Source: DASWRT01 sp036403035
Lineage (GTDB): Bacteria; Pseudomonadota; Alphaproteobacteria; ATCC43930; CGMCC-115725
Direction of reading: 5' to 3'
Assembly (NCBI GenBank): GCA_036403035.1
Contig: DASWRT010000134.1
Location: 1-24,415 of the forward strand
Length of the DNA stretch: 24,415 bases
Shown piece by piece: positions 15,260 through 23,325 of the stretch. Made by a program: the position numbers and the translations under genes. Numbering within the stretch: the stretch's first letter is position 1; each line of letters begins with the position of its first letter. The notes beneath the pieces are model-generated. The model saw only the letters and a list, made by a program, of their open reading frames with translations, ran no database searches and had not been told where the DNA came from.

Positions 15260-17092
15260 TCAGGCCACAAATTGACTAAACACTGCGGCTCCCTCGTCGG
15301 CCCTTCCAACGGCCGCACGGAAAGGCGCGAAGAGTTCGCGGCCGAGACCTTGGTGGTAGTGCGAAAGATCGGCCTGTGCCGGCTCCCGGGCAGCCCACTC
15401 CGCCTCGTTCACCCGCACGCTGAGGACTCCCTGGACCGCATCGACACAGACGACATCGCCGTCGCGGACCTTGGCGATCCCGCCGCCGTCCGCCGCTTCG
15501 GGCGTCAGATGGATCGCGGCCGGAACCTTGCCGGATGCGCCCGACATACGGCCATCGGTGACGAGCGCTACCTTGAAGCCTTTGTCCTGCAACACGCCGA
15601 GCGCCGGGGTCAGCTTGTGCAGCTCGGGCATTCCGTTGGATTTCGGCCCCTGGAAGCGTATCACGGCGACGAAGTCGCGGTTGAGCTCGCCGCGCTTGAA
15701 GGCGTCCTGCATCTCGTTCTGGTCGTTGAAGACCAGCGCGGGAGCCTCGATCACATGCCGGTCGGGCTTGACCGCCGAGATCTTCATTACCGCACGTCCG
15801 AGATTGCCCGAGAGCAGCTTCAGCCCGCCATTGGCGCTGAACGGCTTCGCCACCGGGGCAAGCACCGCTTCGTCGAGGCTTGCGGCAGCTCCGGGTTTCC
15901 AGGCGAGCTTGCCGTCGTCGAGGAACGGCTCCTCGCGATAGCGGTCGAGCCCGCCCTCGCCGGCGATGGTCCGCACGTCCTTGTGCAGGAGCCCGGCATC
16001 GAGCAGTTCGCCGATCAGGAAGCTCATGCCGCCGGCGGCATGGAAGTGGTTCACGTCGGCGAGGCCGTTGGGGTAGATGCGGCTGAGCAGCGGCACCGCC
16101 TCGGATAGGTCGGCGAAATCGTCCCAGGTGAGATGGATGCCGGCGGCACGGGCCATGGCGACGAGGTGGAGGGTGTGGTTGGTCGAGCCGCCGGTCGCGT
16201 GCAGGCCGACCACGCCGTTGACCACCGCGCGTTCGTCCACCACCTCGCCGACCGGGGTGTATTCGTTGCCCAGCGCGGAAATCTCGACCGCACGCTTGGC
16301 GGCATGGCCGGTGAGCGCATCGCGCAGGGGTGTGTTCGGATTGACGAAGCTCGCACCGGGCAGGTGCAGTCCCATGATCTCCATGATCATCTGGTTGGTA
16401 TTCGCCGTACCGTAAAAGGTGCAGGTGCCGGGGCCGTGGTAGGAAGCGCTCTCGGCTTCGAGCAGTTCCTTGCGGCCGATCTTGCCCTCGGCATAGAGCT
16501 GGCGGACGCGCGACTTCTCGGTGTTCGACAGGCCCGTGGTCATCGGCCCGCCGGGCACGAAGATCGCCGGCAGATGCCCGAAGCTCAGGGCGGCGATCGC
16601 CAGTCCCGGCACGATCTTGTCGCAGATGCCGAGAAAGAGCGCGCCGTCGAACATGTCGTGGCTGAGGGCCACGGCGGCGGCGAGCGCGATCACGTCGCGC
16701 GAGAACAGGGACAGCTCCATGCCCGGTTGCCCTTGCGTGACGCCGTCGCACATCGCCGGCACGCCGCCCGCGAACTGCGCCACCGCCCCCGCGTCGTGCG
16801 CCGCCTGCTTGATAATCGCCGGGAAGCGTTCGAAGGGCTGGTGCGCGCTCAGCATGTCATTGTACGAGGAAACGATGGCGATGTTGGCCTTCGCCTCGCC
16901 GCCGAGCGCTTCCTTGTCGTGCGCGCCGCAGGCAGCGAAGGCGTGCGCGAGGTTGCCGCAGGCCAGATGCGCCCGGCGCGGCCGGCGCTCGCCGTAGCTG
17001 CGGATCTGGTCGAGGTAGCGCTCGCGCGTATCCCGCGAGCGCTTGGCGATGCGCTCCGTGACCTCGCCGATACGGGCATTCAGGGTAGCCAT
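15260..17092 (-). CDS. edd: 6-phosphogluconate dehydratase
   Basis: This 610-residue enzyme of the IlvD/Edd family dehydrates 6-phosphogluconate to KDPG using an iron-sulfur cluster. Candidate cluster cysteines are visible at Cys115 (PAMCDGVTQG), Cys157 (LGICDKI) and in GTCTFYGTANTNQM near residue 225. TDGRMSGASGKVPAAIH marks the C-terminal domain. Residues AACGAHDKEAL near the start fit Edd better than dihydroxy-acid dehydratase, as does the flanking zwf/eda context. The ATG at 17092 is chosen because AAGGAG (17103-17108) sits 10 nt upstream and the protein then opens MATLNARIGEVTERI, as homologues do; the longer open frame runs back into zwf. The gap to zwf is 14 nt, with no pgl gene between. 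Confidence 0.97.
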   Translation of the reverse strand: MATLNARIGEVTERIAKRSRDTRERYLDQIRSYGERRPRRAHLACGNLAHAFAACGAHDKEALGGEAKANIAIVSSYNDMLSAHQPFERFPAIIKQAAHDAGAVAQFAGGVPAMCDGVTQGQPGMELSLFSRDVIALAAAVALSHDMFDGALFLGICDKIVPGLAIAALSFGHLPAIFVPGGPMTTGLSNTEKSRVRQLYAEGKIGRKELLEAESASYHGPGTCTFYGTANTNQMIMEIMGLHLPGASFVNPNTPLRDALTGHAAKRAVEISALGNEYTPVGEVVDERAVVNGVVGLHATGGSTNHTLHLVAMARAAGIHLTWDDFADLSEAVPLLSRIYPNGLADVNHFHAAGGMSFLIGELLDAGLLHKDVRTIAGEGGLDRYREEPFLDDGKLAWKPGAAASLDEAVLAPVAKPFSANGGLKLLSGNLGRAVMKISAVKPDRHVIEAPALVFNDQNEMQDAFKRGELNRDFVAVIRFQGPKSNGMPELHKLTPALGVLQDKGFKVALVTDGRMSGASGKVPAAIHLTPEAADGGGIAKVRDGDVVCVDAVQGVLSVRVNEAEWAAREPAQADLSHYHQGLGRELFAPFRAAVGRADEGAAVFSQFVA

Positions 17093-17102
17093 AACAACTA
17101 GT

Positions 17103-17108
17103 CTCCTT
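17103..17108 (-). promoter_or_regulatory. Ribosome binding site for edd
   Basis: On the minus strand AAGGAG overlaps the zwf stop codon and lies 10 nt before the edd ATG at 17092. It fixes the start well inside the longer open frame. Confidence 0.65.
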
Positions 17109-18582
17109 AAGCGATGTCTTCGTGCCATGAGCGCCCGTCGCGAGCGATGAGGGCGGTGGCGTCCGACGGCCCCCAGCTCCCGGCTTGATACGGGCGAGGC
17201 TGCACGCCCTCGCTCGCCCAGCCGTCGAGGATGGGATCGATCCAGCGCCATGCGGCGGCGACTTCGTCGTTGCGCATGAACAGCGTCGGGTTGCCGCGCA
17301 CGACGTCCATGAGGAGGCGTTCGTACGCGTCGTGGTACTTGACGCTGAACGCCTCCGCGTAGCTCAGGTTGAGCGGCGTGTTCTTGAAGCGCAGCCCGCC
17401 GGGACCCGGCTCCTTGCTCATGAGGTAGAGCTTCATCCCCTCGTCCGGCTGCAAGCGCAGCACGAGGCGGTTGGGGACGATCTGGCGGCCGGCGCCGATG
17501 AAGATCGAGTGCGGCACGGAGCGGTATTGGATGACGATCTCGGATGCGCGTGTCGCGAGCCGCTTGCCGGTGCGCAGGTAGAACGGGACCCCTGCCCAGC
17601 GCCAGCTCCCGATTTCCGCCTTCACGACCACGAAGGTTTCGGTGTCGCTATAGCTGCGGCCCAACTCTTCGAGGTAACCGGGCACGGCCTTGCCGTCGAC
17701 GGCCCCGGCCCGGTATTGGCCGCGCACCGTGCAGGTTGCGACGTCACGCGCGCCGATCGGCTTCAGCGCACGCAGGACTTTGAGCTTTTCGTCGCGCACC
17801 GCGTCCGCGTCGAACGCCGTGGGCGGCTCCATGGCGATCAGGCAAAGCAACTGCAGAATGTGGTTCTGCACCATGTCGCGCAGAGCGCCCGACTTGTCGT
17901 AGTAGCCGCCGCGCTCCCCGACGCCGAGGTCCTCGGACACCGTGATCTGGACATGGTCGATGGCGCTCGCGTTCCACAAAGGCTCGAAGAGGAAGTTGGC
18001 GAAGCGCAGGGTGATCAGGTTCTGGACCGTCTCCTTGCCGAGATAATGATCGATCCGGTAGGTCTGATCCTCGTCGAAGACCTGTCCCACCTCGTCGTTG
18101 ATGGTCTGAGCGGACGCAAGATCGTGGCCGAGCGGCTTTTCGAGCACGACGCGGGTGAGCGGGTTGACGATCCCGGCCTTTGCGAGATTGCGGCAGATCG
18201 GCCCGAACAGGTTCGGCGCGGTCGCCAGATAGCAGATCCGGGTCCGCTCGGGCGCCTCGCCGAGCCGTTCCGCCAGCTGCCCCCAGCCATGGCTGCCGAG
18301 GGCGTCGATCTCGACGTAGTCGAGGCGCTCGACAAAGCGTCGCAGGACGGCCGGATCGAGAGCGTTTCCGACGAACTGCTGTAGCGCCGCCTCGACTTTG
18401 CGGACATAAGCGTCGCGGCTCAGATCCGCGCGGGCGGCGCCGAAGATCCGGGCCTCCGGCGGGAGCTGGTTGTCGCTGTCCCGGTGATAGAGACCGGGCA
18501 GCAGCTTGCGCATGGCTAAGTCGCCAGTCCCGCCGAATACGACGAGGTCGAACGGCTCGACCGGAATGAACAGGGCAGTCAC
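17107..18582 (-). CDS. zwf: Glucose-6-phosphate 1-dehydrogenase
   Basis: This 491-residue enzyme oxidises glucose-6-phosphate to 6-phosphogluconolactone with NADP or NAD. It shows the coenzyme loop GGTGDLAMRK (17-26), EKPLGHD (148-154), and the substrate/active-site motif RIDHYLGKE (176-184) with His179 and Lys183. The length is standard. The start is a GTG sharing one base with the kinase stop codon (TAGTG), with GGAG nine bases upstream; no nearby ATG preserves the conserved N-terminus. It supplies NADPH and feeds edd, 14 nt downstream. It is probably controlled with the sugar transporter from an upstream promoter outside the window. Confidence 0.97.
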   Translation of the reverse strand: MTALFIPVEPFDLVVFGGTGDLAMRKLLPGLYHRDSDNQLPPEARIFGAARADLSRDAYVRKVEAALQQFVGNALDPAVLRRFVERLDYVEIDALGSHGWGQLAERLGEAPERTRICYLATAPNLFGPICRNLAKAGIVNPLTRVVLEKPLGHDLASAQTINDEVGQVFDEDQTYRIDHYLGKETVQNLITLRFANFLFEPLWNASAIDHVQITVSEDLGVGERGGYYDKSGALRDMVQNHILQLLCLIAMEPPTAFDADAVRDEKLKVLRALKPIGARDVATCTVRGQYRAGAVDGKAVPGYLEELGRSYSDTETFVVVKAEIGSWRWAGVPFYLRTGKRLATRASEIVIQYRSVPHSIFIGAGRQIVPNRLVLRLQPDEGMKLYLMSKEPGPGGLRFKNTPLNLSYAEAFSVKYHDAYERLLMDVVRGNPTLFMRNDEVAAAWRWIDPILDGWASEGVQPRPYQAGSWGPSDATALIARDGRSWHEDIA

Positions 18583-19541
18583 TAATCGTTTCTCCGTAGA
18601 AGAGCCTCGACTGCATCCCGCGTCGGCAAGGACGGGATGGCGCCGCGGCCGGTGGTGGTCAGCGCGCCGGCGGCGTTGGCGAAGCGGCAGACGGCGTCGA
18701 GGCGACTCGGTTCCCTCGGCACCGCGCGGTCGGCAAGGAGGCCGGCGATCAGGCCGGCCATGAAGGCGTCGCCGGCCCCCGTGGCGTCGATGGCGGCGAC
18801 GCCGAACCCCGGCACCTCGCCCTGGCCGTCACGGGTGAGCCAGACGCAGCCGGCGCTCCCGCGGGTGATCGCCATAAGCTGCAAACGCGGGGACCAGAGG
18901 CTGCGGGCAGCGGTCGAGAGGTTATGGTCGCCCGTAAGGAATGCAAGTTCCTCGTCGCCTATCTTGACGATCTCGGCTTCGGAAAGGCCGAGACGCATAC
19001 CCTCGCGCGCGGCATCGGCGTCGGGCCACAACGCCACCCGCAGGTTCGGATCGTAGGTAACCAGCTTGCCGTGGCGGCGCGCCAGGTTCACGGCGTGGAG
19101 CGTCGCTGCGCGCGCCGGTTCCGCAATGAGGCTGATCGAGCCGAAATGGAAGGCGCGAGCGTTGCGGATCGCGACCTCGTCGACATCCTCGGGCGCCATG
19201 AGCATGTCGGCGCTGGGACTGCGGTAGAAGAGGAACTCGCGCTCGCCGTCCGCACGCAGGGAAACGAAGGCGAGCGCCGTGCGCGCCCGTGCGGTGAAGC
19301 GCAAAGGCGATACGTCCACGCCGGCCCGGCGCAGCGTGTCGGCGAGGAAACGACCGAAGCCGTCCTCGCCGACCATGCCCATGAAGGCGCTGGACACGCC
19401 TAAGCGGGCAAGACCGGCGGCGACATTGGCGGGAGCGCCGCCCGCTGCTTTCTTGAACGCCTCGGCGCTGGCCAGATCCTGGCCGGTGACCGTCGGCACG
19501 AAATCGATGAGCAGTTCGCCGAAAGCCACGACGTCGGCCAT
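18582..19541 (-). CDS. PfkB-family carbohydrate kinase, probable fructokinase
   Basis: This 319-residue ribokinase-fold enzyme has GGAPANVA (34-41) at the N-terminal sugar-binding signature and DATGAGDAF (252-260) with Asp258 as catalytic base. The segment REFLFYRSPSADMLM followed by FHFGSISLIAEPAR closely resembles bacterial and plant-type fructokinases, more than KDG kinases or ribokinases. It would make fructose-6-phosphate, which phosphoglucose isomerase (not in the window) converts to the zwf substrate. The ATG follows GGAGGGCAG. It lies between the sugar importer and zwf, with a hairpin in the 63-bp gap upstream. Fructose specificity is inferred; 2-keto-3-deoxygluconate or another ketose is possible. 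Confidence 0.88.
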   Translation of the reverse strand: MADVVAFGELLIDFVPTVTGQDLASAEAFKKAAGGAPANVAAGLARLGVSSAFMGMVGEDGFGRFLADTLRRAGVDVSPLRFTARARTALAFVSLRADGEREFLFYRSPSADMLMAPEDVDEVAIRNARAFHFGSISLIAEPARAATLHAVNLARRHGKLVTYDPNLRVALWPDADAAREGMRLGLSEAEIVKIGDEELAFLTGDHNLSTAARSLWSPRLQLMAITRGSAGCVWLTRDGQGEVPGFGVAAIDATGAGDAFMAGLIAGLLADRAVPREPSRLDAVCRFANAAGALTTTGRGAIPSLPTRDAVEALLRRND

Positions 19542-19570
19542 GTCGCCTGCCCTCCGCAGGATAAGAATGG

Positions 19571-19593
19571 CCGGGGCGCGATGTTCGCCCCGG
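19571..19593 (-). other. GC-rich intercistronic hairpin after the binding-protein gene
   Basis: CCGGGGCG (19571-19578) pairs perfectly with CGCCCCGG (19586-19593) over eight bases around a 7-nt loop. On the transcribed minus strand a short, mixed T-containing stretch (ATTCTTAT) follows. It could be a partial terminator or a 3' stabilising structure that keeps binding-protein mRNA above that of the downstream kinase and zwf. Confidence 0.6.
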
Positions 19594-19604
19594 GATGGAG
19601 CGCT

Positions 19605-20537
19605 TCAGCGCGGTGAGGACCAACCCTTGTATTCGCCCACGTTGTCGCGAGTGATCAGGGTCGATGGCATGAGGATCATGGGATTCTCCGGCTTCTTGCC
19701 GTTCATGATGTCGTAGCCGACGGTCACCGCCTGCTGCGCCATGGCATAAGGGTCCTGGCTTGCCGAGGCGGCGACGAGCGAGTCGCCGCTCTTGAGCGCC
19801 GCCTCGATGTCGGGCGCACCATCGACCGATGTGATGACGACGGTCTTGCGGCCCAGTTGCTTCGCTGCAAGATCCGAGCCGATCGCTTGCGGATCGTTGA
19901 TCGTGAACACGCCGGCGAGATCCGGGAACCGCGTCAGGTAGCCCTGCATCATGTTGAGCCCGCCTTCGCGGCTGCCCTTGCCGTCCTGGTCGTCGGACAG
20001 GATCTTGATGCCTGGACTCTTCGCCAGCACCTCCTTGCAGCCTTTGACCCGGTCGATCACCGCCGAGACCTGGGGGCCGTTTTCAATGATCACATTGCCT
20101 TTGCCGCCGATCTTGTCGGACAGGAACTGGCACGAGATCTGACCGGCCTGGATGTTGTTGGTCTGGACGGTGGCGTCCGCCCCGGCCGCGGCGACGTCGA
20201 CTCCGACGACGACGACACCGGCCTTCTGCGCCCGCTTCACCGCCGAAATGATCGCCTTCGGGTCGGCGGCGTTGAGCAGGATGATGTCGACGCCGGAGGC
20301 GATGAAATTGTCGATCTGGTTGAACTGCTTGTTCAGGTCGTAATCCGCCGACGTCGCCGTCACCTTGGCGTTGGGGTTGATTTCCTTGGCCTTTGCCTCG
20401 GCGCCTTTGGCCAAGGCGACGAAGAACGGATTGCCGAGCGAGCCCAACGTCACGCCCACGGCCTTAAGCTCCTTGGCCGATGCGGCGCCGGTCGCAAGTG
20501 CCAATGCCGCACCCGCAAGTAAAAACTTCCTCAACAT
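19605..20537 (-). CDS. Sugar ABC transporter periplasmic binding protein (RbsB/FrcB type)
   Basis: This is a 310-residue periplasmic binding protein of the pentose/hexose type (Peripla_BP_4). A Sec signal peptide is clear: MLRKF, a hydrophobic core and GAASA, with likely cleavage after Ala21. The mature protein begins KELKAVGVTLGSLGNPFF, with the ligand-contact region typical of ribose-, allose- and fructose-binding proteins, and continues with NQIDNFIASGVDIILLNAAD and the hinge segment VITSVDGAPD. An SD (GGGAGAAG) precedes the ATG. It lies after the permease with a 111-bp gap and before the fructokinase with a 63-bp gap; both gaps hold hairpins. Fructose is the likely ligand from the neighbouring kinase, but ribose or another sugar cannot be excluded. 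Confidence 0.93.
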   Translation of the reverse strand: MLRKFLLAGAALALATGAASAKELKAVGVTLGSLGNPFFVALAKGAEAKAKEINPNAKVTATSADYDLNKQFNQIDNFIASGVDIILLNAADPKAIISAVKRAQKAGVVVVGVDVAAAGADATVQTNNIQAGQISCQFLSDKIGGKGNVIIENGPQVSAVIDRVKGCKEVLAKSPGIKILSDDQDGKGSREGGLNMMQGYLTRFPDLAGVFTINDPQAIGSDLAAKQLGRKTVVITSVDGAPDIEAALKSGDSLVAASASQDPYAMAQQAVTVGYDIMNGKKPENPMILMPSTLITRDNVGEYKGWSSPR

Positions 20538-20573
20538 CGGACGTCTTCTCCCTGGCCCGGGGTTGAGCTCTTC

Positions 20574-20597
20574 CGGCGGCCGGCCAGCGCGCCGCCG
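20574..20597 (-). other. Intercistronic hairpin just upstream of the binding-protein gene
   Basis: CGGCGGC (20574-20580) pairs perfectly with GCCGCCG (20591-20597) around a 10-nt loop, about 36 nt before the binding-protein start codon. No T-run follows on the transcribed strand, so termination is unlikely. It forms a tandem with the hairpin at 20611-20633. Confidence 0.5.
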
Positions 20598-20610
20598 AGG
20601 CCCTCGGTCA

Positions 20611-20633
20611 CTCGCCAGCCAGCGGCCGGCGAG
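20611..20633 (-). other. Intercistronic hairpin just downstream of the permease gene
   Basis: A 10-bp stem with one G-U pair in the RNA and a 3-nt loop: CTCGCCGGCC (minus strand, 20633-20624) pairs with GGCTGGCGAG (20620-20611). It starts 15 nt after the permease stop codon and is not followed by T's. It looks like an mRNA-processing or stability element. Confidence 0.6.
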
Positions 20634-20648
20634 ACGTGCAGGTTCGGA

Positions 20649-21677
20649 TCAGGTGCGGGCGCTGCCCTGCAGGCGGAAGCGATCGAGCATGACAGCACCG
20701 ATGATCACCAGGCCCTTGATGATGAACTGCCAGATGTCGGAGACGCCGAGCAGGATCAGGCCGTTGGTGAGCACGGCGATGATCAGCGCACCGATCAGCG
20801 TGCCCCAGATCGTGCCGATGCCGCCGACGAAGCTGGTCCCGCCCAGGATCACGGCCGCGATCGCATCGAGCTCATAGGATTGCCCGAGCTGGAGGCCGTT
20901 GGCGGCGAACAGCCGCGCCACCGACATCACGCCGCCTAAACCCGAGAGGAAGCCGGATGCGCAGTAGACGAAGAGCAGGATCGCCCAGACCTTGATGCCG
21001 GAGAGCCTCGCCGCGGCCGGGTTGCCGCCGACGGCATAAATGCGCATGCCCAGGACTGTCCGGCGCAGGATGAACCAGGATACCAGCACCACGATAATCG
21101 CGATCACGGCAAGCCAGGGTATCACCCCGAACAGGGAATCATTACCGATGAACGCAAAGGACAGATCGGGGTTGAACACCGTCGTGTCGCCGCCCATCAG
21201 CCGGGCGATGCCGCGCACGGCGGTGAGCGAGCCGAGCGTCACGATGAAGGGTGGCAGCTTGAGGAAGGCGATGAGCACGCCGTTCAATAGACCGAAGAAC
21301 AGACCCGTCAGCATGCCGGCGGGAACGCCGAGAAGCCCCCAGTCCGGGATCAGCGATGCGGTTGCTGCGGCCATGGCCGATGCGGCGAGGATCGAGCCGA
21401 CCGAGAGATCGATGCCGCCGGTCAGGATGACGAAGGTCATTCCCGCGGCGAGCACGGTGTTGATCGAGGCCTGCTGCGCAACGATCGAGACGTTCTGCGC
21501 GGTGAAGAACCGCGCGCCGGTCATGTAATGAAAGGCGATGCAGAGAATGATCAGCACGGGCAGCATGCCCACCGCCTGGATCATGCTCCGCATCTGGACC
21601 TGCCGTGCGGACAGCCCAGCACCGCCCGTACGTGTCGCACCCGAGGCTCCTGACCCGAGCGTCTGATTCCCGGCCAT
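20649..21677 (-). CDS. Sugar ABC transporter permease (RbsC/FrcC type)
   Basis: This 342-residue integral membrane protein of the ribose/hexose permease family has about ten hydrophobic segments after a ~35-residue polar, glycine/serine-rich N-terminal tail. Family signatures are clear: TFVILTGGIDLSVGS, PPFIVTLGSLTAVRGI, the cytoplasmic coupling loop GMRIYAVGGNPAAARLSGI, and ELDAIAAVILGGTSFVGGIG. A purine-rich GGGAGGATAGGA precedes the ATG. It would form the channel homodimer energised by the double-domain ATPase encoded just upstream. The long hydrophilic N-terminal extension is slightly unusual but common in alphaproteobacterial members. Confidence 0.95.
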   Translation of the reverse strand: MAGNQTLGSGASGATRTGGAGLSARQVQMRSMIQAVGMLPVLIILCIAFHYMTGARFFTAQNVSIVAQQASINTVLAAGMTFVILTGGIDLSVGSILAASAMAAATASLIPDWGLLGVPAGMLTGLFFGLLNGVLIAFLKLPPFIVTLGSLTAVRGIARLMGGDTTVFNPDLSFAFIGNDSLFGVIPWLAVIAIIVVLVSWFILRRTVLGMRIYAVGGNPAAARLSGIKVWAILLFVYCASGFLSGLGGVMSVARLFAANGLQLGQSYELDAIAAVILGGTSFVGGIGTIWGTLIGALIIAVLTNGLILLGVSDIWQFIIKGLVIIGAVMLDRFRLQGSART

Positions 21678-21746
21678 TGTCCTATCCTCCCGCTGTCCTA
21701 CTGTCCGCCCAAGCCATCGCGCCGGCAGCGTAGGTGATCTGTCGGT

Positions 21747-23288
21747 TCAGGCCGCGGCGGCGCCGGCGGCATAGGTCATGATGTTCTCCTGCGTGATCGC
21801 GATGCCGTTCGCACCGCCGACCTCGCCCTGAATGCATCCCTCGCGCATGACGAGCACGCGGTCGCAGATGCCGATGATTTCGGGCAGTTCGCTCGAGATC
21901 ACGATGATCCCGATGCCCCTGACGGCGAGTTCGTCGATGATGCGGTAGATCTCCGACTTCGCGCCGATGTCGACGCCGCGGGTCGGTTCATCGAGGATCA
22001 GCACCTTGGGGCCGATCTCGAGCCAGCGCGAGAGCAGAACCTTCTGCTGATTGCCGCCCGACAGGCTGCCGACGGTGACGCGCGGGCTCGCCGCGCGCAC
22101 CCGCATCGCGCTGAAGGCGCTTTCGGCGCGGCGCCACGCGGCGGCGAGATTCAAGATCCCGCCCATCCGCGCATCGCGGTGGATGACGCCGATATTGATG
22201 TTGTCGCCGCAGGTCATGTCGAGGAACAGGCCCAACGCCTTCCTGTCCTCGGTGAGATAGGCGATGCCGACATCGAGCGCGTGTCGCGGGTCGGCGATGT
22301 TGACAGGATGGCCGTCCAGCAGGATCTCCCCGCCGGCCTTGGGATCGGCCCCGAAGATCAGTCGCGCCAGCTCGGTGCGGCCAGAGCCGACGAGACCGGC
22401 GATCCCCAGCACCTCGCCCTGGTGGAGTTGGAAGGTGCAGGGCTTCTTCACCCGCCGGCCGCCATCCGTGATGCCCCTGACCTCAAGGACGACCGGTCCG
22501 CGGACGGCGTTCGGATCGTGCTCCTTTTTGTAGAAGGTCGACAGGTCGCGGCCGACCATCATCTTGACCAGGGCGTCCGCGCTGATCTCCTCGCGTTCGA
22601 GCGTGCCGACATAGGTACCGTCGCGGAGCACCGAGACGCGGTCGGACAGTTCGTAGATTTCGGCCATGCGATGGCTGATGTAGATGAGCGCGATGCCGTC
22701 GGCCCGCAGCTGGCGCACCAGCGCGAACAGGCGCTCGGTTTCACGCGAGGACAGCGCGGTGGTCGGTTCGTCCAGCACCAGGATCTTGGATTTCGCGTGC
22801 AGCGCCCGGGCGATCTCGACAAGCTGCTGCTCGGCGATCGAGAGGGTGCTGACGAGCGTCTCGGGGCCGAAGGGCGCGCCGAGGCGCTCCAGCACCGGCC
22901 GGCAATGCTGGTACATCGCCTTTCGGTCGATCAGACCCCGGTGGTGGATTTCGTCGCCCAAATAAATGTTCTCGGCGACGCTCAGATTGGGAGCGAGGGC
23001 CAGCTCCTGATAAATGATGGCGATGCCGTGGCGCTTGGCGGCGATCGGATCGGCGATAGCGACGCGCTGACCGTCGATCAGGAACTCCGCTCCCGGATCG
23101 GGCTGATAGGCGCCGGAAAGGATCTTCATCAGCGTCGACTTACCGGCGCCGTTCTCGCCCATCAGCGCCAGCACCTCGCCACCCCATGCCTTAAGCTGGA
23201 CGCCGTTCAGCGCCTTCACGCCGGGGAAGGTCTTGGAGACGTTCCGCATTTCGAGTGTCGGTGTCCGTCCGCTCGCATTCTCCGGCAT
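21747..23288 (-). CDS. Sugar ABC transporter ATPase with two nucleotide-binding domains (RbsA/MglA type)
   Basis: This 513-residue cytoplasmic ATPase has two domains. Domain 1 has a complete Walker A GENGAGKS (44-51), a signature LSIAEQQLVEIARAL with the family's usual variation, and Walker B ILVLDEPTTALS. Domain 2 has the degenerate Walker A GLVGSGRTEL usual for this family, a full LSGGNQQK signature and VLILDEPTRGVD. Each asymmetric site is thus as expected for RbsA-type proteins. The ATG follows AGGGAGTG, 37 nt after the ROK gene. The C-terminus ends in an alanine-rich tail, and an imperfect copy of the coding sequence for that tail lies 20 nt beyond the stop. The sugar is not set by this subunit. 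Confidence 0.95.
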   Translation of the reverse strand: MPENASGRTPTLEMRNVSKTFPGVKALNGVQLKAWGGEVLALMGENGAGKSTLMKILSGAYQPDPGAEFLIDGQRVAIADPIAAKRHGIAIIYQELALAPNLSVAENIYLGDEIHHRGLIDRKAMYQHCRPVLERLGAPFGPETLVSTLSIAEQQLVEIARALHAKSKILVLDEPTTALSSRETERLFALVRQLRADGIALIYISHRMAEIYELSDRVSVLRDGTYVGTLEREEISADALVKMMVGRDLSTFYKKEHDPNAVRGPVVLEVRGITDGGRRVKKPCTFQLHQGEVLGIAGLVGSGRTELARLIFGADPKAGGEILLDGHPVNIADPRHALDVGIAYLTEDRKALGLFLDMTCGDNINIGVIHRDARMGGILNLAAAWRRAESAFSAMRVRAASPRVTVGSLSGGNQQKVLLSRWLEIGPKVLILDEPTRGVDIGAKSEIYRIIDELAVRGIGIIVISSELPEIIGICDRVLVMREGCIQGEVGGANGIAITQENIMTYAAGAAAA

Positions 23289-23325
23289 CGTTCACTCCCT
23301 TGTTCTGCGTCTCCAGCGTCTTTCG

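Noticed and set aside
17093..17251. Longer N-terminus for edd (frame open to 17251)
   Set aside because: It would overlap zwf by ~145 nt. The AAGGAG site and conserved N-terminus point to the ATG at 17092.
16133..18384. Long + strand open frames (16133-17101 and 17185-18384) opposite edd and zwf
   Set aside because: They mirror the codon pattern of edd and zwf, which have full catalytic motifs on the minus strand. There is no SD and no family resemblance.
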